Positions 39,149-48,949 of a stretch of DNA of 64,000 bases are shown piece after piece; position 1 is the first letter of the stretch; the number at the start of each line of letters is the position of its first letter. The stretch is from assembly GCF_025833875.1 (NCBI RefSeq), contig NZ_JAOYOD010000001.1, forward strand, positions 3,596,001 through 3,660,000. Reading direction: 5' to 3'. Source of the stretch: Reichenbachiella ulvae. Its GTDB lineage: Bacteria; Bacteroidota; Bacteroidia; Cytophagales; Cyclobacteriaceae. The translations under genes were made by a program, and so were the position numbers. The notes under the pieces were generated by a model, which worked only from the letters and a program-made list of their open reading frames with translations, ran no database searches and was not told the DNA's origin.

Positions 39149-39901
39149 AGAGGCGTTTAAGCTATGAATCTTCTCAGTTGCCTCGATCAGAAGGCTCTGG
39201 TCTTTTTCTAATGCATTCCCTATTACGATCAAGTCTGCTCCTGCCTCCAGGGCCATATTGATGCGGCTAATAGAATTCAATCCTCCACCAATAACCAAAG
39301 GTAAGGAGACAGACCGCGCTACCTTTCGGATGATTTTTTGTGGGATCGGCTGCTCTGCACCACTGCCCGCATCCATATAGAGCGTCCTCAACCCCAGCAT
39401 CTCGCCTGCCATGGCCGTGCATGCCGCAATTGTCGGTTTATCTGAAGGAATGGGTGTGGTATTACTCATATAGCTTGCCGATGTGGGGGCTCCAGAATTA
39501 ACCAACATATAGCCCATGGGAATGATTTCCAGATTACTCTTTTTCAGAATAGGAGCCGCCAGTACATGCTGTCCAATCAGAAAATCTGGATTTCTGCCTG
39601 AGATCAGAGACAATAGTAATATCGCATCTGCGTTGGAATCAATCTGAATGTTGTTACCCGGAAAAATCAGAACTGGGATGGTGGTATTGGTCTTGATCAG
39701 GGCAATCACCTTGGAAAAATTATCCGTAGTAATCAAACTCCCTCCCACGAAGATATAATCGACCTTGTTTTCAGTACAAAGACGTACAAACTGGAGAAGT
39801 TCAGAAGCATCCTCAACCTTATCCGGATCGATCAAAACAGCCAGAGACTTCCTGTTTTTATTCTTCCTTTCCTCTAGCTGACTCAATAGGTTCATTGTCA
39901 C
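39131..39901 (-). CDS. geranylgeranylglyceryl/heptaprenylglyceryl phosphate synthase family protein
   Basis: A 256-residue TIM barrel with family motifs VLIDPDKVED, IFVGGSLITTDNF, LYMDAGSGAEQPI and VIGGGLNSISRI. Family members join a polyprenyl diphosphate to glycerol-1-phosphate. Bacteroidota carry archaeal-like versions of uncertain lipid role. The first residues overlap the preceding gene by 38-44 bases; ATG at 39901 or 39895 are both possible. Confidence 0.9.
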   Translation of the reverse strand: MTMNLLSQLEERKNKNRKSLAVLIDPDKVEDASELLQFVRLCTENKVDYIFVGGSLITTDNFSKVIALIKTNTTIPVLIFPGNNIQIDSNADAILLLSLISGRNPDFLIGQHVLAAPILKKSNLEIIPMGYMLVNSGAPTSASYMSNTTPIPSDKPTIAACTAMAGEMLGLRTLYMDAGSGAEQPIPQKIIRKVARSVSLPLVIGGGLNSISRINMALEAGADLIVIGNALEKDQSLLIEATEKIHSLNASLDVHQ

Positions 39902-40217
39902 GTTGATTTGCTTTATTAATCTGCTTAATAGCCAATGGGAGTATATTCGAAATAGCCATAGTCAACAAGGACTGTCCCACTCTGCTCATCGTTTTAGACT
40001 TAACCGCCTTCTTGGGAACAGCTGGTTTAGGCGCCATCAAACGATAAATAGTATAGGCCGTCACCAGACCCGCAGCTGCTATTCCTGCAACCTTCAGTGT
40101 CTTGGACAACTGATGTTCCAGATCTTCTGTCTCATGATTGATCCTTTGCCAAAGGCGATCCTCATCCCTTTTTAGTCGTTCTCTTAATCGTATGGCATCT
40201 TCGCTTCTACTCTTCAT
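39858..40217 (-). CDS. small protein with one membrane helix, function unknown
   Basis: A 119-residue protein. The N-terminal half is charged and coiled (RLRERLKRDEDRLWQRI), the middle has a helix (VAGIAAAGLVTAYTIYRLM), and a basic linker and a second weakly hydrophobic segment follow. It overlaps the holin-like gene upstream by 11 bases and the GGGP-synthase gene downstream by about 40. It is therefore translated as part of one operon, probably a partner of the holin-like protein. Confidence 0.65.
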   Translation of the reverse strand: MKSRSEDAIRLRERLKRDEDRLWQRINHETEDLEHQLSKTLKVAGIAAAGLVTAYTIYRLMAPKPAVPKKAVKSKTMSRVGQSLLTMAISNILPLAIKQINKANQRDNEPIESARGKEE

Positions 40218-40575
40218 CTGACTTTTCCTTTTTATTCTTCTGGATCGACTCTAACATCTTATCCTCAAAAAACAATTTCATCTTTCCAGACCGTAATAAA
40301 TAAAACACGAATAGAAGCACTATTAGATAGGTAGCCGCCACCACCAAGAAGCCCAAATATTCGCTTTCGAGCTGTTCGTTGATTAAAAAAGCCATGCCCA
40401 TACTCACAAATAAGATGACCAAAGTGGCAATGAGTAAAATCACAATATAAGCGATCACCTGAGCCAAAACATGAGAGATTTGCTCAGTCATGTCTATTTT
40501 GAATAGCTCCAATTTCACTTTCACATAATCAGAAAGTGCTTCTTTCAACTTGGTGATTTTTAGAATATCGATCAC
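40207..40575 (-). CDS. phage-holin-like membrane protein (holin 3_6 / YqjE type)
   Basis: A 122-residue protein with an amphipathic N-terminus (LKEALSDYVKVKLELFKIDM) and two adjacent hydrophobic helices (IAYIVILLIATLVILFVSMG; LGFLVVAATYLIVLLFVFYLL), followed by a charged tail. This is the layout of the chromosomal Phage_holin_3_6/YqjE proteins. Despite the name these are not lysis genes, and their envelope role is unknown. It is the first gene of the operon with 39858-40217 and the GGGP synthase. Confidence 0.8.
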   Translation of the reverse strand: MIDILKITKLKEALSDYVKVKLELFKIDMTEQISHVLAQVIAYIVILLIATLVILFVSMGMAFLINEQLESEYLGFLVVAATYLIVLLFVFYLLRSGKMKLFFEDKMLESIQKNKKEKSDEE

Positions 40576-40630
40576 AGTGGGTTTATTTAGTATTTAATGA
40601 TAAAGATAAAAGAAAAGGATAGAACCGAAA

Positions 40631-42067
40631 TTACATCCCTATACTAGATGTAAAATCTTTCATATCCAAATCCCAGATCATAGGCATAATAAAGTAAACG
40701 AAAAGACCGATCAAAAGGATAGAAATGAAATTGAGCCAAACGCCAGTTTTAATCATATCTCTCATCAAGAGCTTTTTACTGCCGAAAACTATCGCATTGG
40801 GCGGAGTGGCTACTGGCAACATAAAGGCGCAACTGGCTGCCAATATAGCAGCTACCATCAAGTAATAGGGGTGAATCCCTACAGCAAGAGCCAAAGCAGC
40901 CAAAATGGGTAAGACCATACTGGCAGTGGCAACATTGGAAGTAAACTCGGTCAGGAAATTGACCAGAGCAGCGACTACAAAAATCAAAAGCACCAAAGAC
41001 ATGCCTTCCAAACTGTTCATGCCATCACCAATCCATTGGGCCAAATCCGTTTTCACAAAAGCGCTGGCGATCGTCAATCCTCCACCAAACAACAATAATA
41101 CACCCCAGGGCAACTTCTTTGTTTCAGACCAGCTCAATAGCTTTTTACCATCCGAATCAGGAACAATGAAAAGCAACAGACCTCCTGCAATGGCAATCAT
41201 CGTGTCGTTGAGACGGGGAATGAAAAAATTGAGCAAATAGGTCCTGCTGATCCAGCAAAAAGCTGTGAAACAAAAGATAGCCAAGACACGCTTCTCATTG
41301 GTAGACAGAGCGCCTAAGGCTTCCTTCTTCTCTTTGATACCTAGATCCTCTGAGGCTGACTGATCTAGTCTAAAAAGAAATCGAGTCAGCAACCACCAGG
41401 TCAGCCATATCATGCAAACCGAAAATGGCAAACCAAACATCATCCATTCGAAGAAACTGATCTCTACTCCGAAAGTATCCTTGACCATTCCAGCGAAAAC
41501 AATATTAGGCGGAGTGCCCACCAAAGTTGCCATACCTCCGATAGAAGCGGAATAGGCGACAGAAAGCAGCAGCGCCTTCGAAAAGCTTTTTTCAGATTGC
41601 AAATTGCTAATAACTGACAGTGCAATAGGCACCATCATCAGCGTGGAAGCGGTATTAGAAATCCACATGGACAGAAAACCTGTCGCAATCATAAAACCCA
41701 GAATAATCCGAGCAGGATTGGTCCCTATCTTGTGAATAATATTGAGCGCTATACGGGTATGCAAGTGATGCTTCTCTATCGCCAAAGCAATCAAAAAACC
41801 TCCAAGAAACAGGAATATCAAAGGATGTGCATAAGGAAAGGTAGCTGCTTTCATCTCTACAGCCCCCGTCATAGGGAACAAAACAATCGGAAGCAGCGAG
41901 GTGGCTTCTATGGCAATGGCCTCTGTCATCCACCAGACTCCCATCCAGCAGGTCACAGCCAGAACGGCTCGCCCCTCATCAGATAACCCCTTCAGATCCA
42001 ATGCGAACAAGACCACTAAAAACAGCAGGGGTCCTAGCAACAGACTGATGGCTTTCTTTGGTTTCAT
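40631..42067 (-). CDS. SLC13/DASS-family sodium:anion symporter
   Basis: A 478-residue inner-membrane transporter with about eleven helices. Both DASS signature loops are present: MWISNTASTLMMVP near residue 133 and MLPVATPPNAIVFGS near 416, which hold the Ser-Asn-Thr/Thr substrate and sodium sites. TLVGTPPNIVFAGM is the repeat partner. Likely substrates are dicarboxylates or sulfate; sequence alone does not separate them. It is on the same strand as the M20 hydrolase, 45 bases downstream of it. Confidence 0.9.
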   Translation of the reverse strand: MKPKKAISLLLGPLLFLVVLFALDLKGLSDEGRAVLAVTCWMGVWWMTEAIAIEATSLLPIVLFPMTGAVEMKAATFPYAHPLIFLFLGGFLIALAIEKHHLHTRIALNIIHKIGTNPARIILGFMIATGFLSMWISNTASTLMMVPIALSVISNLQSEKSFSKALLLSVAYSASIGGMATLVGTPPNIVFAGMVKDTFGVEISFFEWMMFGLPFSVCMIWLTWWLLTRFLFRLDQSASEDLGIKEKKEALGALSTNEKRVLAIFCFTAFCWISRTYLLNFFIPRLNDTMIAIAGGLLLFIVPDSDGKKLLSWSETKKLPWGVLLLFGGGLTIASAFVKTDLAQWIGDGMNSLEGMSLVLLIFVVAALVNFLTEFTSNVATASMVLPILAALALAVGIHPYYLMVAAILAASCAFMLPVATPPNAIVFGSKKLLMRDMIKTGVWLNFISILLIGLFVYFIMPMIWDLDMKDFTSSIGM

Positions 42068-42112
42068 GCGTATCGTTGAATATCAATTCTCACATGAAAT
42101 GACCCGATCATT

Positions 42113-43303
42113 TCATTGTGAGAGTTCGTTGAGGGCAATATAAGCCATCAATCCCGGACCTAGCTCTAATGCGTCCTCATCTATGTCAAAAGTAGGGGTA
42201 TGTACCGCCGAAACAATGTTTTTTTCTTCGTTTCGAGTACCCAAGCGGTAGAAACAGGCATCTGCTTTTTGAGAATAGTAGGAAAAGTCTTCTGCACCCA
42301 TCCATACATCTAGGTCTACTACGTTTTCAGCTCCCAGATAATCTTCAGCTGCAGATCTGGCTCTGGCTGTTAGCTCAGGTTCATTTTTTAAGAATGGATA
42401 ACCTACCTGAATATTGAAGTCGCACTGCGCACCCATAGAATCTGCCAGGCCTTCTGCCAACTTCTTCATTTTGACATGCGCTTCTTTTCTCCACTTTTCG
42501 TCTAGTGTGCGGAAGGTCCCTTCGATCTTCACTACATCAGGAATCACATTGGTAGCTCCTTTGGCCTCTACCTTTCCAAAGGTCAGTACGCTAGGTACTT
42601 TTGGGCTGGCCATACGGCTCACTACTTGCTGCAATGCGACGATGATATGTGAAGCTATCAACACAGTGTCTACGCAAAGCTCTGGCAAAGCACCATGACC
42701 TCCCTTTCCTCGTACCGTCACATAGATTTCGTCTGCACTGGCCATGTACATGCCAGAGCGAAAACCCACCTTACCCACTGGAATCAATGGCATCACGTGC
42801 TGCCCAAAAATGGAAGTAGGCTTAGGATTCTTGAGTATCCCTTCCTTAATCATCAAGGAAGCTCCACCGGGGAACACCTCCTCGCCAGGCTGAAAAATAA
42901 ACTTGACAGTCCCCTCAAACTCGTCGCGCAATTCATGCAAAATACGCAGACAGGTCATCAAAGAAGAGGTATGAACATCGTGACCACAGGCGTGCATCAC
43001 GCCATCATTTTTTGACTTATAGGGCTTCAGGCTTTGCTCCTTGATAGGCAGCGCATCCATGTCACCTCTTAGTGCAGTTATTTTCTTTTCAGGATTTTTG
43101 CCTTCCACGATGGCCTCTATGCCATTGCCTGCAATACCTGATTTGTATTTCACTCCTAACTTCTCCAAATAGTCAACCACATATTTGGCTGTTTCGGTTT
43201 CTTCAAAAGAAAGCTCCGGGTGGGCATGAAGGTGTCTACGATTGGCAATCGTGTCTTCATGATATGCTTTGGAGAGCGATTTTATCTTATTGATTAAATC
43301 CAT
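42113..43303 (-). CDS. M20-family amidohydrolase (N-acyl-amino-acid/hippurate hydrolase type)
   Basis: A 396-residue metal-dependent hydrolase. Metal ligands and catalytic residues are in LRGDMDALPIKEQ, HACGHDVHTSSLM and FIFQPGEEVFPGG; the C-terminal DVWMGAEDFSYYSQ supplies the last ligand. Members cleave N-acyl or N-acetyl amino acids. No signal peptide, so cytoplasmic. The pairing with the adjacent transporter may be functional but is not established. Confidence 0.92.
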   Translation of the reverse strand: MDLINKIKSLSKAYHEDTIANRRHLHAHPELSFEETETAKYVVDYLEKLGVKYKSGIAGNGIEAIVEGKNPEKKITALRGDMDALPIKEQSLKPYKSKNDGVMHACGHDVHTSSLMTCLRILHELRDEFEGTVKFIFQPGEEVFPGGASLMIKEGILKNPKPTSIFGQHVMPLIPVGKVGFRSGMYMASADEIYVTVRGKGGHGALPELCVDTVLIASHIIVALQQVVSRMASPKVPSVLTFGKVEAKGATNVIPDVVKIEGTFRTLDEKWRKEAHVKMKKLAEGLADSMGAQCDFNIQVGYPFLKNEPELTARARSAAEDYLGAENVVDLDVWMGAEDFSYYSQKADACFYRLGTRNEEKNIVSAVHTPTFDIDEDALELGPGLMAYIALNELSQ

Positions 43304-43617
43304 AGGTAATTTTCGGCAAGTTAAGCAATTTAAGCCTTTAGCCTTGATTGGATTTAATAATTGTACGAATAATTAAACGTATGACAATAAAACGACAGGA
43401 TTATTGAACGACTCACAATCTTATCAAATCAAAGACAGCTTACATTTTAGAATTTATTAGATGAGTGATGTAGGCCTAAATAACTAGCCTTTCAAGACCT
43501 TCATCCAAGTCAAAAACTGAATATCCACTTTTGTACAATCCAATTACCCTTACTTTATTTCTTGACAAAGAAAGTAAGCAAAGAAGTCAAGGCTCCAACT
43601 CAAAAAACAGAAGAGCC
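43304..43617. other. intergenic region with a hairpin-forming repeat
   Basis: There is no gene. At about 43550-43595 TTACTTTATTTCTTGACAAA is followed by GAAAGTAAGCAAAGAAGTC and a further AAGGC. This is an imperfect hairpin of a kind I recall as a dispersed intergenic repeat in Bacteroidota. The rest is AT-rich with the M20 promoter region at the left. Confidence 0.4.
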
Positions 43618-44148
43618 TCAGTCACTAATTCTAATTTTTGAAGGGATGAGTACGGCTCGGGAGAAGTTGTTCTTGAGAAGGTTGAAATCTTTATTGGCCT
43701 CTAGCTTGGTGTAGTACTCGCCCACTCGTACTTTGTAGTTGGGCTGTTCGTAGATCACACGAGGGCTTTGGGTTTCCAACAGCTCGTAAGCCTTACTTTT
43801 GTAGTCATTGGCTTTGTCTCTGTCATTGCCGCTGTAGATCTGAATTGAAAAACCATCCACATAATGCACATCCTTTTTGGATTCCAAAAGAAGGTTGGTC
43901 ACGCTATCCAGCTCTGCGCTGATGTCGTGAGTGGGCTCCACATCTACCTTGGGCACCACTACTGCTGACTCCTCCTCTGTGCTTTCCTCTTCTGGTTCCT
44001 CATCATAAGACTTTCTGTAGACAGACAGGTCTTCGCTATAGCTGCTACTGCTGGTAGATGTGGATGCAGTAGGTGCACAAAACTGAAGCAAAGCTGCTAC
44101 GGTAATGATAGGGAACACTGTAAGGGGATTAAATGAATAGTTTTTCAA
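43618..44148 (-). CDS. SPOR-domain lipoprotein
   Basis: A 176-residue protein with a lipoprotein-like N-terminus (LLQFC near residue 24), a serine-rich then very acidic linker (DEEPEEESTEEES), and a C-terminal SPOR domain (FSIQIYSGNDRDKANDYKSK, NYKVRVGEYYTKLEANKDF). SPOR domains bind denuded glycan strands of peptidoglycan. It lies 24 bases downstream of secA and is probably cotranscribed with it. Confidence 0.85.
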   Translation of the reverse strand: MKNYSFNPLTVFPIITVAALLQFCAPTASTSTSSSSYSEDLSVYRKSYDEEPEEESTEEESAVVVPKVDVEPTHDISAELDSVTNLLLESKKDVHYVDGFSIQIYSGNDRDKANDYKSKAYELLETQSPRVIYEQPNYKVRVGEYYTKLEANKDFNLLKNNFSRAVLIPSKIRISD

Positions 44149-44171
44149 AACACTAAAGATAATTTAAAAAA

Positions 44172-47100
44172 TTAATTCTCTATGATCACGCAATTGTTAC
44201 TAGCCACATCTGCCTCGACACTCTTGTATTTCACGTCTTTCTTGACTGTACCGTCTGCATACTGTACGCTCACGCGATCGTTTCGACCATATACTTTGTC
44301 CGACTTGATAGGAGCGGTCTTTTCTACCGGAGCAGTTCGGTTGGCATTGGCCTGACCACCTCCACCTAGAGCAGAACCTGTTTCCTCTTTACTCTCTTTG
44401 TAGTTCTGAGCGGCACGCTGACGTCTCGCCTCTTGTACTTCTTCAGGATCCTGAACGGGGATCTCTGCTTTAGTCAGGAAGGAAACGGTATCCTCATTGA
44501 CTCTAGACAAGAACTGCTTGAACATGTTGAAAGACTCGAACTTGTAGACCAACAATGGATCCTTCTGCTCGTGAACCGCCATTCGAACGGACTGCTTCAA
44601 GTCATCCATTTCGCGCAGGTGCTCTTTCCAGCTCTGGTCGATGATCGCCAGTGCAATCAATTTCTCCATTTGCTTGATCAGCTCCTTGCCTTCTGTCTCT
44701 ACTGTCTTCTCCAGGTTGGCTACTACATTGATCTGCTTCTGACCATCGGTAAATGGCACCTGAATATCCTTGAAAGTAGCTCCACGCGTGGTGAGTATAT
44801 TCTTCATCACCGGCATGGTTCGCTCAGCCAATGATTTGTTTTTCGTTCTGTAAGATTCGATCGTCTCAGCAAATACATCCTCTACCAACTGCCCCTCTGC
44901 CTTGCCTAAGAAATCTTCTTCAGAAATCTTAGTATCCAGGCCAAGCGTACTGATACAGTTCAGCTTGAAACTTTCATAATCATTCATACCCTTGGCGCCA
45001 GACACGAGCTCCTCCGTAGTATCATACATCATGTTGAGTATATCCAGACCGAGACGCTCACCGAATAGGGCATTCTTTCTTCTCGAGTAGATCACCTCAC
45101 GTTGCGAGTTCATCACATCATCGTACTCCAGCAGGTGCTTACGAGTCGCAAAGTTGTTTTCCTCTACCTTGCGCTGTGCTCTCTCGATGGATTTGGTAAT
45201 CATGCTGTGCTGGATCACCTCGCCTTCTTCCAGTCCCAGACGGTCCATGATCTTGGCGATTCTTTCCGATCCAAATAGACGCATCAGGTTATCCTCCAAT
45301 GACACGAAGAACTGCGAAGAACCCACATCACCCTGACGACCTGATCGACCTCTCAACTGTCTGTCGACACGTCTGGATTCGTGACGCTCCGTACCGATGA
45401 TGGCGAGACCACCCGCTTCCATCGATTCTTTGGTCAGCTTAATATCCGTACCACGACCCGCCATGTTGGTAGCGATGGTCACCGTACCTGGCTGTCCTGC
45501 CTTGGCTACCACGTCTGCCTCGCGCGCATGCTGCTTGGCGTTCAGTACCTGATGCTCGATGCCTTTCATTTTCAGCATCCTACTCACCAGCTCAGAGATC
45601 TCTACCGAGGTAGTACCTACCAGCACAGGTCTACCCTGTTTGGTCAGGTTCACAATCTCATCAGCTACTGCATTGAATTTCTCTCTCATGGTTTTGAAAA
45701 CCATGTCTTCCTTGTCGTCACGTTGGATCGGACGGTTAGTCGGGATCACGATCACATCGAGCTTGTAGATCTCGAAAAATTCGCCCGCTTCGGTCTCCGC
45801 TGTACCGGTCATACCCGCCAGCTTGTGATACATACGGAAGTAGTTCTGCAGAGTCACAGTCGCATAAGTCTGCGTCGCATCCTCTACTTTCACATTTTCT
45901 TTGGCCTCTATCGCCTGGTGTAGTCCGTCGCTGTATCGGCGACCTTCCATCACACGACCCGTCTGCTCATCTACGATCTGCACCTTGCCATCTACTACGA
46001 TGTATTCCGTATCTTTCTCGAACAGTGAGTAGGCCTTCAACAATTGGTTGACAGAGTGGATGCGCTGGGCTTTGGCTGAGTAGTCTCTCACCAATGACTC
46101 TTTCTGATGCAGCATATCACTCTCTGACAAGCTGCTATCGTTTTCGAGGCGTGCGATCTCTGTTCCGATATCCGGGAGGATAAAGAAATCCGGATCCTCA
46201 CCCGAACCCGTGATCAGGTCGATCCCCTTATCAGTCAACTCGATACCATTGGTCTTTTCGTCGATGGTAAAGTATAGTGGCTCGTCGGCCTCTGGCATCA
46301 ACTTTTGGTTGTCGGCCAGGTATATATTTTCTGTCTTTTGCAGGATCTGACGAATACCCGTTTCGGATAGGTATTTGATCAAAGGCTTGTATTTAGGCAA
46401 ACCTCTAAAGGCTCTGAACAGTGCCAGTCCACCTTCGTTTTCGTCTCCTGCAGCTATTTTCTTTTTGGCTTCATTCAGGAAGTTAGATACCTCCTTGCGC
46501 TGTGCCTCTACCAGCTTGGCCACTCTTGGTTTCAGTTCGTAGAATTCGTGCTCGTCACCTTTAGGGATCGGACCAGAAATAATCAACGGGGTACGGGCAT
46601 CATCGATCAATACGGAATCGACCTCATCGACCATGGCAAAGTGGTGCTTGCGCTGTACCAGCTCGTCTGGGTGACGCGCCATATTGTCACGCAGGTAGTC
46701 AAAACCAAACTCGTTATTCGTACCATATACGATATCGCAACCGTAGGCTCTTCTTCTCTCTGGAGAGTTGGCCTGATACTTATCGATACAGTCTACTGTC
46801 AAGCCGTGGAATTCGAAAAGTGGTGCATTCCACTCACTATCCCTTTTAGCCAGGTAGTCGTTGACCGTAATCACGTGTACACCCTGTCCCGACAGACCGT
46901 TGAGGAAGGCAGGTAGAGTCGCCACAAGGGTTTTACCTTCACCAGTCATCATCTCGGCGATCTTACCCTGGTGCAGTACCACACCCCCGATCAGCTGCAC
47001 GTCGTAGTGTACCATCTTCCAGACGACCTCAACACCCGAGGCGTTCCACTTGTTGTGCCAGATGGCAGTATCTCCGTCGATCTCGACGTGTGGCTTCTTG

Positions 47101-47534
47101 GCGGCCATGGCTTTGTCTTCCATAGTGGCCTTCACGACTAGCTTTTCGTTTTCAGTCAAACGACGCGCTGTGTCCTTCACTACTGCAAAGGCCTCTGGTA
47201 GGATGTCCATGAGCACTTTTTCGAGCTCCTGGTCTCTGTCCTTGGTCAGCTTATCTATTTTGGCAAATACCGCTTCCTTCTCGTGAAGGTCCATGTCTGG
47301 ATTGGCTTCTACTTCGGCGTGATGCGCAGCGATTTTGTCATCTATATCCTTGAGGTAAGCAGCGATTCGGCTTTTCAGCTCCTGTGTCTTTCCTCTGAGC
47401 TCGTCGTCCGACAGGCTAGCGAGCTTTTTATATTCTGCATTGATCAGATCTACATAAGGCAACAGCTCTTTCAAATCCCTGTCTGCTTTCGTTCCGAATA
47501 CTTTCGCTATGCCTTTGGTCAATAAATTCAACAT
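44172..47534 (-). CDS. secA: preprotein translocase ATPase SecA
   Basis: A 1120-residue motor, longer than the 901 residues of E. coli SecA, as usual in Bacteroidota, because of insertions in the nucleotide-binding region (the AKKKIAAGDENEGG part) and a longer C-terminus. Walker A is MTGEGKTLVATLP, Walker B is MVDEVDSVLIDDARTP, and motif VI is MAGRGTDI with ESRRVDRQLRGRSGRQGD. The C-terminal zinc finger of proteobacterial SecA is absent; the end is NNCVIIEN. It drives export through SecYEG. Confidence 0.98.
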   Translation of the reverse strand: MLNLLTKGIAKVFGTKADRDLKELLPYVDLINAEYKKLASLSDDELRGKTQELKSRIAAYLKDIDDKIAAHHAEVEANPDMDLHEKEAVFAKIDKLTKDRDQELEKVLMDILPEAFAVVKDTARRLTENEKLVVKATMEDKAMAAKKPHVEIDGDTAIWHNKWNASGVEVVWKMVHYDVQLIGGVVLHQGKIAEMMTGEGKTLVATLPAFLNGLSGQGVHVITVNDYLAKRDSEWNAPLFEFHGLTVDCIDKYQANSPERRRAYGCDIVYGTNNEFGFDYLRDNMARHPDELVQRKHHFAMVDEVDSVLIDDARTPLIISGPIPKGDEHEFYELKPRVAKLVEAQRKEVSNFLNEAKKKIAAGDENEGGLALFRAFRGLPKYKPLIKYLSETGIRQILQKTENIYLADNQKLMPEADEPLYFTIDEKTNGIELTDKGIDLITGSGEDPDFFILPDIGTEIARLENDSSLSESDMLHQKESLVRDYSAKAQRIHSVNQLLKAYSLFEKDTEYIVVDGKVQIVDEQTGRVMEGRRYSDGLHQAIEAKENVKVEDATQTYATVTLQNYFRMYHKLAGMTGTAETEAGEFFEIYKLDVIVIPTNRPIQRDDKEDMVFKTMREKFNAVADEIVNLTKQGRPVLVGTTSVEISELVSRMLKMKGIEHQVLNAKQHAREADVVAKAGQPGTVTIATNMAGRGTDIKLTKESMEAGGLAIIGTERHESRRVDRQLRGRSGRQGDVGSSQFFVSLEDNLMRLFGSERIAKIMDRLGLEEGEVIQHSMITKSIERAQRKVEENNFATRKHLLEYDDVMNSQREVIYSRRKNALFGERLGLDILNMMYDTTEELVSGAKGMNDYESFKLNCISTLGLDTKISEEDFLGKAEGQLVEDVFAETIESYRTKNKSLAERTMPVMKNILTTRGATFKDIQVPFTDGQKQINVVANLEKTVETEGKELIKQMEKLIALAIIDQSWKEHLREMDDLKQSVRMAVHEQKDPLLVYKFESFNMFKQFLSRVNEDTVSFLTKAEIPVQDPEEVQEARRQRAAQNYKESKEETGSALGGGGQANANRTAPVEKTAPIKSDKVYGRNDRVSVQYADGTVKKDVKYKSVEADVASNNCVIIEN

Positions 47535-48108
47535 ACAATCTAAATGGTTACACCCCGCGGGGCTATTTGCTTCATTTCGAGAGGCAAAAATACACTCCTC
47601 TACGATGAAGTCGTAAATTTAATTTCTTTTTACTTCTGGCCTATCTAATCATCTTTTAATCCGGGGCAAACGGAAAGAAATTCAGACCTGCCTCCCTGCC
47701 TCAGTCAAAACCTTGCCAAAGCTGCTTTCTAGACAAATTGGCAGAGGCGAGCGCTGCTCGCTAGCGGAAAGTGGAAAGTTCAAAGTTTGAAAGCCTGCTT
47801 ACCGGAGGTAGGTGAAAAGTGCTAACAGCGTCACTCCGACAGAGTAGATTAGTGCGATAGCACTGACCTGCGACGAGGACGATTTGGTTGTACTTTTAGC
47901 GCTCTTCGACATTTGTAATGTCGTATCATCTATCGTAGGATTTGTAATCCGATACAGCCCATATTAGGAAGTCTCGCTCCGATAAATTAGTTTGGGAGCA
48001 CCAAACAGGTGTCAGCAGCCTGTTTCCAGCACGCATTTGTTTTGAGAGGAATTGCACATCCTAAATGAGTGTGCTAAAAGAATAGTTGTAAGCCTAAATT
48101 AATAAAAT
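47535..48108. other. intergenic region upstream of secA with REP-like hairpins
   Basis: There is no gene in 574 bases. The secA promoter should lie in 47535-47650. At 47907-47923 the hairpin CGACATTTGTAATGTCG and at 47938-47950 GGATTTGTAATCC match the hairpins around the RAYT gene at 50392-51095. The stretch at 47830-47880 (CTCCGACAGAG, GCGACGAGGA) resembles the inverted strand of 49110-49140, another dispersed intergenic repeat. Confidence 0.55.
47907..47950. repeat. REP-like double hairpin (solo copy)
   Basis: Two adjacent palindromes with a TTGTAA centre, CGACATTTGTAATGTCG and GGATTTGTAATCC. The same pair in the same order and spacing occurs at 50441-50484, next to the RAYT gene. Confidence 0.75.
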
Positions 48109-48375
48109 ATGGGAGCTGGTATTGGATTCGTAAAATCTGGACAACAAAGTGCCAATCAGAACAGAGATTATCTAAAAAACCGATCCAACTTCTCGCAAAA
48201 AGGACCAGGTAGCAGCAGAACCAAATTGACCTTTAAAGAGGCTAGTCCTGAAGAGCTGGAGGCTCGAAGAGTCAAACTTCGAGAACAAAAACATAAGGCT
48301 ATTAAAAAACAAATCTTCTTAGGCATCTTATTAAGTCTAGTACTCCTGGGGCTCATTTGGTATTTGTTGAGTTAA
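48109..48375 (+). CDS. small protein with C-terminal membrane anchor, unknown
   Basis: An 88-residue protein. A glycine/asparagine/serine-rich N-terminal part (SGQQSANQNRDYLKNR) leads to a basic coiled region (EELEARRVKLREQKHKAIKK) and one helix (IFLGILLSLVLLGLIWYLL). No family is recognised. It is followed 72 bases later by another small membrane gene on the same strand. Confidence 0.6.
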   Translation: MGAGIGFVKSGQQSANQNRDYLKNRSNFSQKGPGSSRTKLTFKEASPEELEARRVKLREQKHKAIKKQIFLGILLSLVLLGLIWYLLS

Positions 48376-48446
48376 AGAAACACGGTCCGAACAAGCCGAA
48401 AAGAGACCTAAAAGCGAAGTAGGCCAACCATTAAGAATGAATTACT

Positions 48447-48755
48447 ATGATAGTATGGTCTGGAAGGGGTGTCCTTTCCATTTTAGTTTTGATTGCTTCG
48501 GTATTAATCCTCTCTGGCATTTTACCCAAGGAGCAGTTTGATTTCGCATTGGTCGCGGCATTTTTAATCACTGCAGCTTTTAGCTGGATCATGGGCAAAA
48601 AGTGGAACAGCAAAGAACCACAGGTACTGATCGACAAGGCCACCGGACAAGAATTGCTCCTGGAGCCTAACCACAGCTTGTTTTGGATCAAGATGCAGTA
48701 CTGGGCTTTTATCTTTGGTGGGCTGGCTGTAGTGATACTCGTACAGCAGTTTTGA
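48447..48755 (+). CDS. small two-to-three-helix membrane protein, unknown
   Basis: A 102-residue protein with helices at about 8-26, 33-50 and 83-100. Between them is a soluble segment (WNSKEPQVLIDKATGQELLL). It looks like a conserved small membrane protein of Cytophagales, but I know of no function. It sits between the 88-residue membrane protein and a frameshifted small gene. Confidence 0.6.
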   Translation: MIVWSGRGVLSILVLIASVLILSGILPKEQFDFALVAAFLITAAFSWIMGKKWNSKEPQVLIDKATGQELLLEPNHSLFWIKMQYWAFIFGGLAVVILVQQF

Positions 48756-48785
48756 TTGATTAGCAACCAAAAAACATATACCAAC

Positions 48786-48949
48786 ATGAAAAAGAAGTTG
48801 ACCAAAAGAGACGTGATATTTTCTTACTAGGATTATTAACCGTAATAATCATCGATACTGCCATGAACTGGCCAGATGCGAAAACGGCTTTTATGAAGGG
48901 ATATTCCGAATGTTACGACAAAACAGATAGTCAGATCAGCGAGCAGTAA
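48786..48949 (+). pseudogene. small gene broken by a one-base shift in a T tract
   Basis: ATG at 48786 gives MKKKLTKRDVIF and then a stop. One additional T in the ATATTTTC tract would continue the frame as FLLGLLTVIIIDTAMNWPDA and end SDSQISEQ-like (KTDSQISEQ) at 48949, a plausible single-helix protein of about 54 residues. It is either a real inactivating deletion or a sequencing error in the homopolymer. It has the same orientation as the two small membrane genes upstream. Confidence 0.5.

Noticed and set aside
45381..45923. 180-residue open frame on the plus strand within secA
   Set aside because: It is antisense to the well-conserved SecA helicase region and shows no protein-family features.
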